Of a DNA stretch of 25,458 bases, positions 6,305-13,031 are shown one piece after another. Both the position numbers and the translations under genes were made by a program. The stretch's first letter is position 1; every line of letters starts with the position of its first letter. This stretch comes from a virus. Where the stretch lies: the IMG/VR virus record IMGVR_UViG_3300009068_000173, positions 1-25,458 of that record; one strand, 5' to 3'. The notes below the pieces were generated by a model. The model saw nothing but the letters and a program-made list of their open reading frames with translations, had not been told where the DNA came from and made no database searches.

Positions 6305-6424
6305 ATGAAAAAGATTAGTGCTTATGCAGGGTGGAACTGGAACGGCTTTGGTATCGGATTTCACTTTGATAAGTGGCATTTTTCCATAGATTTAGGCTTT
6401 GCCTGGATCTCGTTTGAATGGTAA
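6305..6424 (+). CDS. Aromatic-rich miniprotein, 39 aa
   Basis: A 39-residue frame starts at 6305 behind GAGAGGA. The product is unusually rich in Trp and Phe (five Trp, six Phe; for example GWNWNGFGIGFHF and LGFAWISFEW) with alternating small residues, suggesting a beta hairpin or membrane-surface peptide. The tight fit between neighbours (11 bases after one stop, 3 before the next start) and the ribosome site support it as a real gene. Function unknown. Confidence 0.5.
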   Translation: MKKISAYAGWNWNGFGIGFHFDKWHFSIDLGFAWISFEW

Positions 6425-6427
6425 GCA

Positions 6428-6595
6428 ATGCCAACGTACAATTTTAAATGTAATTCCTGCGGGATTACAGTCGAAGTCACCCGGAGTGTAGATGAAGATT
6501 CTGCGCTCCGGTGTGACTGCGGCGAAATGATGTCTAAGATGTTTTCTGTACCAGGTATAGTTTTTAAGGGAACGGGTTGGGGAGGAAAGCTATGA
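6428..6595 (+). CDS. FmdB-like zinc-ribbon protein, 55 aa
   Basis: The sequence begins MPTYNFKCNSCG, the hallmark of FmdB-type regulatory zinc ribbons (CxxC at residues 8-11), with a second pair CDCG at 29-31. It continues with the usual 'KMFSVPGIVFKGTGWGGK' ending, where FmdB-family proteins often have FKGxGW. It should fold around one zinc. Roles in this family are poorly known (transcription or protein interaction). The start is 3 bases after the previous stop and the stop overlaps the next gene (ATGA). Confidence 0.72.
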   Translation: MPTYNFKCNSCGITVEVTRSVDEDSALRCDCGEMMSKMFSVPGIVFKGTGWGGKL

Positions 6596-6873
6596 GTATT
6601 GATTGGTCAAGAGTTAGAGCATGCAAAGATTGCTGCGACATACGCAAAGCTACGGATTTAGAAGTAAACAATTACATCGAGGATCACGTTTCACGCGATG
6701 ATGAAATTTGGTATTGTGGCGGTTGCCGGAATTCAAAAAACGAGTGGGTAATTGGAGAGATGCTTTGGGACATAGAAAATGAATTTTTAGTAACTCCATG
6801 TTGTCATACGGAGGCAGCAGAAGCGCTAAATAGCTACGATCCATCGGCTTACCGAACAAAGAGTAAAATATGA
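6592..6873 (+). CDS. Cysteine-rich hypothetical protein, 93 aa
   Basis: The start at 6592 is chosen because it overlaps the previous stop (ATGA) and has GGAGGAAA just upstream, whereas the longer TTG form would begin before this site. Cysteines occur as CKDCC (11-15), CGGC (42-45) and CC near residues 69-70, so one or two zinc sites are likely. The middle is acidic and aromatic (DDEIWYCGGC, WVIGEMLWDIENEF). No family is recognised. It is one of four consecutive mini-genes, three of them with Cys pairs. Confidence 0.6.
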   Translation: MSIDWSRVRACKDCCDIRKATDLEVNNYIEDHVSRDDEIWYCGGCRNSKNEWVIGEMLWDIENEFLVTPCCHTEAAEALNSYDPSAYRTKSKI

Positions 6874-6968
6874 GTAATTGTACGCGCTGCGATGAAAAAC
6901 TAGAAGAAGATACAGGTATTCGATTACTAAACTGGATTCTTTGCGAAATTTGTTTTGACGATATTTAA
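6870..6968 (+). CDS. Zinc-finger miniprotein, 32 aa
   Basis: The frame starts in an ATGA overlap with the preceding gene. It contains CTRC at residues 4-7 and CEIC at 25-28, a complete CxxC...CxxC zinc-knuckle spacing in 32 residues (MSNCTRCDEKLEEDTGIR then LLNWILCEICFDDI). The stop-start overlap and the paired cysteines support it as real. Probably a single zinc finger used for protein or nucleic-acid contact. Confidence 0.5.
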   Translation: MSNCTRCDEKLEEDTGIRLLNWILCEICFDDI

Positions 6969-6992
6969 CTAAATTGTTTGAAAGGGGAGAAG

Positions 6993-9155
6993 ATGAATCC
7001 AGCTGAAGAAGTAGCCGTAATGGGTCCTTACGAAAGATCCGCCAAAGAGTATAGAGCTTTGGGTTGGCTTGACGTATTGCCTTTACCGGCAGGTAAAAAA
7101 AGCCACCCGCCAACAGGATTTACAGGCAAGAGATTTGCACACGTATCTCCAGACGATGATCAGATCCTGAATTGGATCAAGAATAAAGGTCTTGGAAATA
7201 TAGCTTTGCGCATGCCCGCTAATGTGCTTGGGATTGACGTTGACGCATATGGCGATAAAGCCGGATCTGAAACCTTGACACGAGCCATAGCAAGTTTGGG
7301 TCCGCTGCCAGATACCTGGAGAGTTACTTCTCGCGATGACGGTACTAGCGGAATCAGATTTTACCGAGTTCCCGAGGGTCTTCAGTGGCCCAATCAGGTT
7401 GGCCCTGGTATTGAAACAATTCATCGAGGACATCGATATGCTGTAGTTTGGCCCAGCCTTCACCCTGAGGGAAGGGTTTATCGTTGGATCGGTCCGGATA
7501 ACATGACTGCAATTGGCACCGGACCATCACCAATGATCCTTCCCGAGCTACCTTCAACCTGGGTTCAAGAACTTACTCACGGTCAACTTGCCACGGCAGC
7601 CACCGAACGGTCTGATGCGAACGCTGAAGAAATGGCTGTTGCATTTGCCGAATGGTGTACGCCAGGTAATCCTTGCGCTTTAGTTAATAGGAAAATTGAG
7701 GATCTAAACGAAGCTTTATCTGGTCGTTTAGGATCGCGACACGATGCCGTACGAGATCTTATGCTAAGCTTATTGCGGCTTGGTCAAACAGGTCATACTG
7801 GAGTGAATTATGCATTACAAAAAACTGGTCAAGATTTTTCGGCAATTGTCGGGGCTGATCGAGGATCTGTAACGGCAGATCTTGAGTGGCGTCGTATGTT
7901 ACTTGGCGGTATCTCTATTATTCTGGCTAATCTTCACCCGCATGAGATTTGTCACGGGAAGGATTGTGACGGTAAGCTTAAAGGCATGGAGTTCAACGTA
8001 ACCGAATTCCTGGCAGCACCAGCTCCAAACGCTATTGCAGATCGTGAATTAGATGAAGAAGTATCTATTTACGCCGATCTGTCGTGGTTACTGACCGGTA
8101 AGACTCCCGTTATTGATCCTCCGACTTGGATCACAAGATCTGATGGAGCTTCACTCTTCTATCAGGGTCGAATTAATGGTGTGTTTGGTGATCCGGAAAC
8201 GGCTAAATCTTGGCTTGCAATGTGCGCCGTGGTTGAAGGACTTCAGAAGGGCCGCAAAGCAGTCTACTTAGACGTGGATCACAACGGATCGGGTGAAATA
8301 GCTACTCGCCTTATCTCTCTTGGTGCTCCGATAGCTTTTGTGGCTAATCCTGAGTATTTTAGGATCGCAGAACCCGAAGACATCATTGGACTTCGATCTT
8401 TTATTCATGATATGCTTGAATGGAAACCGGAGATAGCGATTGTAGATTCTTTAGGTGAAATTGTGCCTATGTTGGGCCTTAAATCTACAGATAACGATGA
8501 TATTACTAAAGCTATTCGAGCTATCTGCAAGCCTTTGGCTCACGTGATTGGCGCCTGTGTTATTACGATTGACCATTTACCAAAAGGCGTTGATGCCAGA
8601 TCCTCCGGTTATGCCATTGGCGGCACGGCTAAGAAACGCGCTGTTGACGGATCATACTTATCAGCTGAAGTTCTATTGGCTCCAGCGCCTGGTAAGCTAG
8701 GCAAGATCAGCCTTTCTATTGAAAAGGATCGTAACGGAGGACTTAGATCTGCCTCTCCTGGTAAGCATGCTGGAACGTTTGTCCTAGATTCAACAGAAGA
8801 GGGCAGAACTAAATGGCATATAGAAATGCCGACACTTTCCCACGATGGCAAGATGCGACCTACTCTTCTTATGGAAAGATCGTCCAGATTTGTCCTTGAA
8901 TGGATCGGTGAAGATGCTCCGACCCGAAACGAGATCGTGAAGGGCGTAAAAGGCAAAGATTCGGCCGTAGGTCTTGCAATTGACGTTCTCGTTGAGGAAG
9001 GTTATCTATCCGAGACAAAAGACGGAGAATCTAAGAATTCAGCCCGTCGCTTTACTTCGATCAAGGCGTATTCAAGCGCTAATGATCCTTTATCTGATAA
9101 TAACAAATCGTTATTTACTCAACCAAGGGGAAAAAATGACTTATACTTCGATTGA
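6993..9155 (+). CDS. Bifunctional primase-polymerase / RepA-like helicase
   Basis: The start at 6993 follows AAAGGGGAGA; a TTG five codons upstream lies before this site. In 720 residues, the N-terminal 170 form an archaeo-eukaryotic-type prim-pol domain: GIDVDAYGDK (catalytic D82, D84), TSGIRFYRVP (118-127) and IHRGHRYAVVWPSLHPEGRVYRW (143-165 region). Residues about 385-545 form a RecA-fold ATPase of the RepA/AAA_25 type: P-loop GDPETAKS (399-406), Walker B IAIVDSLGE (D485) and TIDHLPKG (525-532). The C-terminal third is likely a winged-helix domain. It should unwind DNA and prime replication. The P-loop has Ala404 where Gly is usual. No separate DNA polymerase is in the window. Confidence 0.85.
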   Translation: MNPAEEVAVMGPYERSAKEYRALGWLDVLPLPAGKKSHPPTGFTGKRFAHVSPDDDQILNWIKNKGLGNIALRMPANVLGIDVDAYGDKAGSETLTRAIASLGPLPDTWRVTSRDDGTSGIRFYRVPEGLQWPNQVGPGIETIHRGHRYAVVWPSLHPEGRVYRWIGPDNMTAIGTGPSPMILPELPSTWVQELTHGQLATAATERSDANAEEMAVAFAEWCTPGNPCALVNRKIEDLNEALSGRLGSRHDAVRDLMLSLLRLGQTGHTGVNYALQKTGQDFSAIVGADRGSVTADLEWRRMLLGGISIILANLHPHEICHGKDCDGKLKGMEFNVTEFLAAPAPNAIADRELDEEVSIYADLSWLLTGKTPVIDPPTWITRSDGASLFYQGRINGVFGDPETAKSWLAMCAVVEGLQKGRKAVYLDVDHNGSGEIATRLISLGAPIAFVANPEYFRIAEPEDIIGLRSFIHDMLEWKPEIAIVDSLGEIVPMLGLKSTDNDDITKAIRAICKPLAHVIGACVITIDHLPKGVDARSSGYAIGGTAKKRAVDGSYLSAEVLLAPAPGKLGKISLSIEKDRNGGLRSASPGKHAGTFVLDSTEEGRTKWHIEMPTLSHDGKMRPTLLMERSSRFVLEWIGEDAPTRNEIVKGVKGKDSAVGLAIDVLVEEGYLSETKDGESKNSARRFTSIKAYSSANDPLSDNNKSLFTQPRGKNDLYFD

Positions 9156-10281
9156 TTGCCAATCGTTCGCAGGCGGATTTACTTTAGGAGCTAAGCTAGC
9201 AGGATTTGAAATCATCGGTAAGCGTGAAGCTACCGGAGGGTTTGGAGTCCCAGCGGTAAAAGGTAACAAAAAGTTACTTGGCGACTTCAGCATAGAAGCT
9301 GGCGCTCCAGATACCTGGACGCCTCTTAAAGCCGATCTTGTCTTCGGAAATCCCCCGTGCTCAGGCTTTTCTAATCGATCCAGTATGGTCCGAGGACTAG
9401 ACGAGAACGGAGAGATCCAAAGAGTTCAGTACACCGGATACGCAGCGGCGCCTAACCAATGTATGTGGGATCTGATCGAATACGCTGCTAAATGTGATCC
9501 TGAGATTGTTATGTTTGAGTCCGTCCAGGGCGCCTATAACAAGGGTCGAGACCTCATGCAGGATCTAAGAAATAGCCTTGAGATGAAAACCGGCAGCCAA
9601 TACCACCTTTATCACGTTCTTCATGATGTAGCTAAGCTAGGCGGAGCTCAGGAACGCAAGAGATATTTCTGGGTTGCTGCCAGGATCAAGTTCGGAGTCG
9701 ATCCGGTCGAGATCAGCCCTACTACGGTCAAAGATCGCATCGGTGACCTTGAGAACGTTGCTCTAGGATCGATGAACGGTCACCAGATCGAGGATACTCC
9801 CCGAGGTCGTCGGGTAACTGAGCTAGCGTCCAAGGTGGAATGGAAAGCGAACGAGGTATCAGGAGACGTGTATCGACGGGCTCTGGATCTTGGTGCTGAT
9901 CTTGCCCTTTGGGACGATGATCTGAAAAGTGATAAGGGTATTACCCAATTTGCTCCGAAAAGACTGAGCTATGATACCCCTTCAAATGTTCTCGCCGGAG
10001 ATGCCCTTTGGCGTCAGGTTCACCCAACTTTGCCCCGGACTTTGACACATCGGGAAGTTGCTCGGCTGTCCGGGTTCCCCGATGATTGGGACTGCAAGCC
10101 GTATCAGGATCGTAAAACTAATGCGTATTGGTGGGGAAAAGGGATCTGTATTGAAGCTGGAAAATGGATCTCGACTGCGGCTTACGATGCCATTTCAGGT
10201 CAATCTCAAGCTTACCAGGGCGAACTTATTGGTGACCGAGAGAGTCTTATTGACTTCAGCAAGACTAAAAAAAATGGATAA
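9136..10281 (+). CDS. C5-cytosine DNA methyltransferase
   Basis: The start at 9136 has AAGGGG upstream and overlaps the helicase gene by 20 bases. The 381-residue protein carries C5-methyltransferase motifs: SFAGGFTLGAKLAGFE (motif I, SAM binding), GNPPCSGFS (motif IV, nucleophile C75), FESV (motif VI, E128; the usual ENV has become ESV), QERKRYFWVA (motif VIII), a variable target-recognition region around residues 190-300, and THREVARLSGFPDDW plus a GKGICIEAGKW segment at the end (motifs IX/X). It methylates a specific DNA site, probably to protect phage DNA from host restriction. No cognate endonuclease is adjacent, so it is an orphan. Confidence 0.85.
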   Translation: MTYTSIDCQSFAGGFTLGAKLAGFEIIGKREATGGFGVPAVKGNKKLLGDFSIEAGAPDTWTPLKADLVFGNPPCSGFSNRSSMVRGLDENGEIQRVQYTGYAAAPNQCMWDLIEYAAKCDPEIVMFESVQGAYNKGRDLMQDLRNSLEMKTGSQYHLYHVLHDVAKLGGAQERKRYFWVAARIKFGVDPVEISPTTVKDRIGDLENVALGSMNGHQIEDTPRGRRVTELASKVEWKANEVSGDVYRRALDLGADLALWDDDLKSDKGITQFAPKRLSYDTPSNVLAGDALWRQVHPTLPRTLTHREVARLSGFPDDWDCKPYQDRKTNAYWWGKGICIEAGKWISTAAYDAISGQSQAYQGELIGDRESLIDFSKTKKNG

Positions 10282-10531
10282 ATTTAACACTTGTGCTGAT
10301 TGCGGAAGGTTAAATCTTGGTCTTTGGCGTTGCAATTGCACCCAAAACGGATCAGTTCCTCCCACTCCTCCTAGTTCCTCCCAGGTTCCTCCCAGCCTAA
10401 CCTCTGATGACCCAAAAAGAGGTTCCTCCCGTTCCTCCCGTTCCTCCTTAAGAGGAGGAACGGAGAAGGAGGAATCTCTTGGATCAGACAATGATATAAA
10501 TATCAAAAGCTCTTCCCAAGATTTTAAATGA
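10274..10531 (+). CDS. Low-complexity Ser/Pro/Arg protein carrying iteron-like DNA repeats
   Basis: An 85-residue frame overlaps the methyltransferase end by 8 bases. Residues 1-30 have CADCG and CNC (a possible small zinc site), and residues 28-58 are low-complexity (VPPTPPSSSQVPPS, GSSRSSRSSLRGG). The low-complexity part comes from a DNA repeat read in two frames, so the peptide sequence there may be a by-product. The stop overlaps the next gene (ATGA). It is probably translated, given the coupling, but the functional element may be the DNA. An opposite-strand frame here (10195-10536) looks like a shadow. Confidence 0.55.
   Translation: MDKFNTCADCGRLNLGLWRCNCTQNGSVPPTPPSSSQVPPSLTSDDPKRGSSRSSRSSLRGGTEKEESLGSDNDINIKSSSQDFK
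10355..10474. repeat. Iteron-like array of GTTCCTCCC, six direct copies plus inverted copies
   Basis: GTTCCTCC[C/T] occurs at 10355, 10374, 10385, 10422, 10431 and 10440. The last three are tandem at a 9-base period. An inverted copy GGAGGAAC lies at 10454-10461, making an 11-bp perfect stem with 10438-10448 around a 4-base loop. A degenerate inverted copy is at 10468-10474. Copies 1 and 3 are read as Val-Pro-Pro and copies 2, 4, 5 and 6 as x-Ser-Ser, so the DNA word is kept while the frame differs. This suggests a protein-binding or origin element close to the primase-helicase. Confidence 0.65.
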
Positions 10532-10839
10532 GTCAAACCTTCATTGACACGGCGCTAGAAGAAGCAATGTGCGCGAAATGTGATGCATCACTTTGGGCAG
10601 GTCATTCCGGGGGATTTCTAGTTAAGCTCGATAGAATTCTGTTATCTAAGTTCGATGAGCTTCAGATCCAACTCGGCGGAGGATCGACCTACCGTTTGGA
10701 AACGACAAGCAAGGGCACCATTGCTAAGCATCGCAGCCTTTTGGATCTGCGGTCTGGAATCAATAAAACCCAACCTTTGATCGTGTCCTTGCATGTCTGC
10801 AAAGAAAGCGATATTAAAGATGCTACGCTCCCGTTCTGA
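10528..10839 (+). CDS. Hypothetical protein, 103 aa
   Basis: This starts in an ATGA overlap with the repeat-bearing gene. Its 103 residues include a CAKC pair near the N-terminus (residues 15-18) and a final region LIVSLHVCKESD, so a zinc site is possible. The middle (ELQIQLGGGSTYRLET, KHRSLLDLRSG) appears alpha/beta. No known family is recognised. The next gene starts inside or just after its 3' end, which indicates tight coupling. Confidence 0.6.
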   Translation: MSQTFIDTALEEAMCAKCDASLWAGHSGGFLVKLDRILLSKFDELQIQLGGGSTYRLETTSKGTIAKHRSLLDLRSGINKTQPLIVSLHVCKESDIKDATLPF

Positions 10840-11431
10840 GTTGATGACAACGCTCATTAACGACGTTGCTAAGCTTACGAAAGCTTACGATCACGAAGAG
10901 CCAATGGACAACGGTAAGACGCACGTCTCAAGGCATCAGGGCCTACTTCAGCAGCTTTGGGTTGAGATAAATGAGTCTACACCCGCACCAGATCCAGAGG
11001 GGTCCTCTAGATCGTCCTCGGCGCGTTCTAAACCGCCAATGAGCGAAGAATTACTTGGTTATCTAATTCAAGGTCAAAAGCTAGCGATTTCGTTGGTCAT
11101 GATGTCAGGGGGTAAGCTTGCCACAAATACGGCTGAGAATTATTGGCAGCTTCCTAATTTAATGATTAATGCAACTGATGAGCTCGTGGATCATGTATCT
11201 GGACAGGTAGCTTACTATAAAAATCAATTAGAACTAATTCTTACCTGGAAAGAGGAACCTCGTAGGATCCCTGGAGCATGCCCGATGTGTGACATGAAAC
11301 ACGCAATTATTATTCAAATGGATCGGCATGGACCCATCTCAGCTAAATGCGTTAAATGCCATGCTGAATGGGATAAAACAAAGCTAGGCGTCCTGGCTGG
11401 ATCATTAAAGTATGAAACACCGGAGAGGTAG
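10820..11431 (+). CDS. Hypothetical protein with C-terminal zinc ribbon, about 203 aa
   Basis: Three in-frame starts are possible: 10793 (overlapping the previous gene by 47 bases), 10820 (20 bases) and 10844 (4 bases after its stop). None has a strong ribosome site. I use the middle one. The protein is largely helical, with a Ser/Arg-rich linker (EGSSRSSSARSKPP) that separates an N-terminal helical part from a core (LLGYLIQGQKLAISLVMM, YYKNQLELIL). The C-terminal 55 residues hold CPMC and CVKC pairs about 24 residues apart, a zinc ribbon. It closes the replication block. The helical-core plus zinc-ribbon shape suggests a nucleic-acid-associated role, which is inference only. Confidence 0.65.
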   Translation: MLRSRSELMTTLINDVAKLTKAYDHEEPMDNGKTHVSRHQGLLQQLWVEINESTPAPDPEGSSRSSSARSKPPMSEELLGYLIQGQKLAISLVMMSGGKLATNTAENYWQLPNLMINATDELVDHVSGQVAYYKNQLELILTWKEEPRRIPGACPMCDMKHAIIIQMDRHGPISAKCVKCHAEWDKTKLGVLAGSLKYETPER

Positions 11432-11443
11432 CTCGTATCAGAT

Positions 11444-11518
11444 ATGGCAAAATTAGCACAAACATGGTATAAATATCCCCGGCGAGTTGTTTCTAAATTA
11501 GGTTGGACCCTAGAATGA
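11444..11518 (+). CDS. Possible 24-residue leader-type peptide upstream of the peptidase
   Basis: A 25-codon frame (MAKLAQTWYKYPRRVVSKLG, then WTLE) ends in an ATGA overlap with the peptidase start, the same junction used throughout this operon. It is basic and aromatic. There is no strong ribosome site (GGAGAGG lies about 18 bases upstream), so coupling by overlap is the main support. It could regulate translation of the peptidase or be a small phage protein. Confidence 0.4.
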   Translation: MAKLAQTWYKYPRRVVSKLGWTLE

Positions 11519-12117
11519 CAACTTTGATTGCTTACCAGGGTGAAGGCTTTTGTGTTATAGCCGCAGATTCACAAACTACTTTTAATAACATGAGTGCAGA
11601 TTGTTCTCCTATGGGGAAAATTGCAGTTAATGGAAAGTTCCTTGTATCAGCTGCAGGAACAGTACGTGGAATGAATTTAATTCAGCATTCATTTCGTCCG
11701 CCTGCACTACGATCCACAACGGATCTAGATAGCTACATGATTAATAAATTTGTTCCGGCATTACGTAAAATATTTATAAGTGCTGGTTATGATATTAAAG
11801 ACAGCGCGGATATTGCTTCGCATGAGAATGATTTTATTGTTGCTATTAATGGAACATTGTTCTTTGTTGATTCAGTATATGGCGTTGAACGTAATAAAGA
11901 TAATATTCATATAACCGGATCTGGTCAATCGCTTGCTCTTGGCGCAGCTTATGCATTAGGTATTAAAGATGCAGATGACTACGAAGAAGTTGTAGATATA
12001 ATCGTTCAATCAGTACAAACAGCAATTAAGTTTGATATCTATTCAAGCGGAGCAGTACAGATCGCGGTGCAATTCACCGATGGCAAAATACTTATGACTA
12101 CATTAGACGATGAATAA
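11515..12117 (+). CDS. HslV / 20S proteasome beta-like Ntn-hydrolase peptidase
   Basis: The 200-residue protein begins Met-Thr-Thr, so Met removal would expose Thr2 as an N-terminal nucleophile. Counting from it, Asp18 (in IAADSQTT) is position 17 and Lys35 (in MGKIAV) is 34, very close to the Thr1/Asp17/Lys33 triad of proteasome beta subunits and HslV. KFLVSAAG (residues 41-48) matches the strand before the conserved Gly, and ITGSGQSLALGAAYAL (about 137-152) matches the HslV 'IGSGGPYAQAAARAL' segment. Length fits HslV (about 175) plus a short extension. No propeptide and no HslU-type ATPase are nearby, so a host unfoldase or an independent role is implied. The start at 11515 is preferred to a TTG at 11503. 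Confidence 0.75.
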   Translation: MTTLIAYQGEGFCVIAADSQTTFNNMSADCSPMGKIAVNGKFLVSAAGTVRGMNLIQHSFRPPALRSTTDLDSYMINKFVPALRKIFISAGYDIKDSADIASHENDFIVAINGTLFFVDSVYGVERNKDNIHITGSGQSLALGAAYALGIKDADDYEEVVDIIVQSVQTAIKFDIYSSGAVQIAVQFTDGKILMTTLDDE

Positions 12118-12418
12118 ACCATGCTTAGATTGTGGTGTGTTAGCAAACAAACCTAGATGTTCTATTTGCAATAAGAAGTATGAGAAGTTCAAAGCAACTT
12201 CTCGTCCCTCACGCGCAGATAGAGGTTACGATGCAAATTGGAAAAGGTTATCAAAACAACTTAGATTGCTACAACCTTATTGCACTATTTGTAAAGCAAC
12301 TAACGATTTGACCGTGGATCACATAATCCCTTTATCAGGTGGTGGTCTCACGGTCCAATCCAATCTTCAAGTCTTATGTAGACGATGCAACAGCAGCAAA
12401 GGAACTTCTTCTTCCTAG
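12110..12418 (+). CDS. HNH endonuclease
   Basis: In 102 residues, an N-terminal zinc-binding part (CLDCG at 5-9, CSIC at 17-20) and a basic linker (RPSRADRGYDANWKRLSKQL) lead to a second Cys pair (CTIC) and the HNH core: VDHIIPLSGGG, SNLQVLCRRCNSSKG, with the catalytic His in DHI and the final Asn/His-equivalent in CNSSKG. It is a compact nuclease of the kind found beside terminases in HK97-like phages, where the HNH protein takes part in genome packaging and end cleavage. It overlaps the peptidase gene by 8 bases. The terminase genes start 150 bases later. Confidence 0.85.
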   Translation: MNKPCLDCGVLANKPRCSICNKKYEKFKATSRPSRADRGYDANWKRLSKQLRLLQPYCTICKATNDLTVDHIIPLSGGGLTVQSNLQVLCRRCNSSKGTSSS

Positions 12419-12427
12419 ATAACGATT

Positions 12428-12436
12428 TGTTATACT
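12428..12436 (+). promoter_or_regulatory. Candidate extended -10 promoter for the late (structural) operon
   Basis: TGTTATACT contains TATACT with an upstream TG one base before it, the extended -10 form. There is no good -35 hexamer 17 bases upstream. It sits just after the HNH stop in the largest gap of the right half, and transcription from about 12443 would cover the terminases and head genes. Confidence 0.4.
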
Positions 12437-12442
12437 AAATCT

Positions 12443-12569
12443 TATAGAACGCCCACGGGCAGACATGGTACGGGCTAAAAGTACGTGTACAAGCTGCCCC
12501 AGTTACCCCGCAGCCCCGATAGCGCGTAAAGTATCAAAATTATGAAATTGACAAAACTGGAGGATTTTG
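12443..12569 (+). other. Leader region with imperfect hairpin and a 26-codon open frame
   Basis: GGGCAG (12457-12462) pairs with CTGCCC (12494-12499), and inside it two further 4-bp helices (12463-12466 with 12485-12488; GTAC 12468-12471 with 12481-12484) leave a 9-base loop. A 26-codon frame at 12465-12545 (MVRAKSTCTSCPSYPAAPIA...) resembles the Cys-containing start of some phage HNH proteins, but has no ribosome site. This stretch is more GC-rich than its flanks. It could be a 5' leader structure, a packaging-site element or a gene remnant. The role is not established. Confidence 0.35.
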
Positions 12570-13031
12570 ATGACGGCGGGTCGTCCACGCAAACCCATTG
12601 AACAAAAGCGCAAAACGGGTCGAACTCCTACAACGGATTCAGGAGGTCGCAAACTTCCTGATGTTCAGAAGATCACAGTATTGCCGATGGCCGATGGTAT
12701 TCCGACTCCTCCTATGGATCTAGGTTTAGAAGGTAGAGAGCTTTGGGGAAAAGCATGGGATCGAGCTATTACCTGGCTTTCTCCCGTAAGTGATTTAACA
12801 CAAGTTCATCACGCTTGCAGAGTTGCAGATGATCTTAATTTAGCGAGAACAGTTTACAATACGACGCATGACTCACAAGACGGGCGGCTTGTGGTTGCAC
12901 TAAGTAAGTCTTTTCATGAAGCTTTGGCTTCATTAGGATTTACACCTACATCTCGCTCGCAATTAGGCGTAGCGGAGGTTAAGCGTGTCACAGCTCTCGA
13001 ACAACTTATTGCTACCAAACGAGCCAAGTAA
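12570..13031 (+). CDS. terS: Terminase small subunit
   Basis: The ATG at 12570 has GGAGG (12559-12563) well placed. The protein has 153 residues: a basic, disordered N-terminus (TAGRPRKPIEQKRKTGRTPT) typical of P27-type small terminases, a Pro-rich linker, then helices (EGRELWGKAWDRAITWL, VHHACRVADDLNLARTVY) and a C-terminal helical segment. It would recognise the packaging site and load the large subunit. Its position directly before the large terminase and after an HNH endonuclease matches the HNH-TerS-TerL order of HK97-like phages. The P27 assignment is by pattern only. Confidence 0.8.
   Translation: MTAGRPRKPIEQKRKTGRTPTTDSGGRKLPDVQKITVLPMADGIPTPPMDLGLEGRELWGKAWDRAITWLSPVSDLTQVHHACRVADDLNLARTVYNTTHDSQDGRLVVALSKSFHEALASLGFTPTSRSQLGVAEVKRVTALEQLIATKRAK

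Noticed and set aside
10195-10536. Minus-strand open frame of 113 codons across the iteron-like array
   Set aside because: Its start lies inside the next + strand gene and its Glu-rich part is only the complement of the repeat. No ribosome site or family match is visible.
12419-12569. tRNA or tmRNA in the GC-rich gap before TerS
   Set aside because: No T-loop GTTC-type sequence or complete cloverleaf can be drawn; the pairing fits only one imperfect hairpin.
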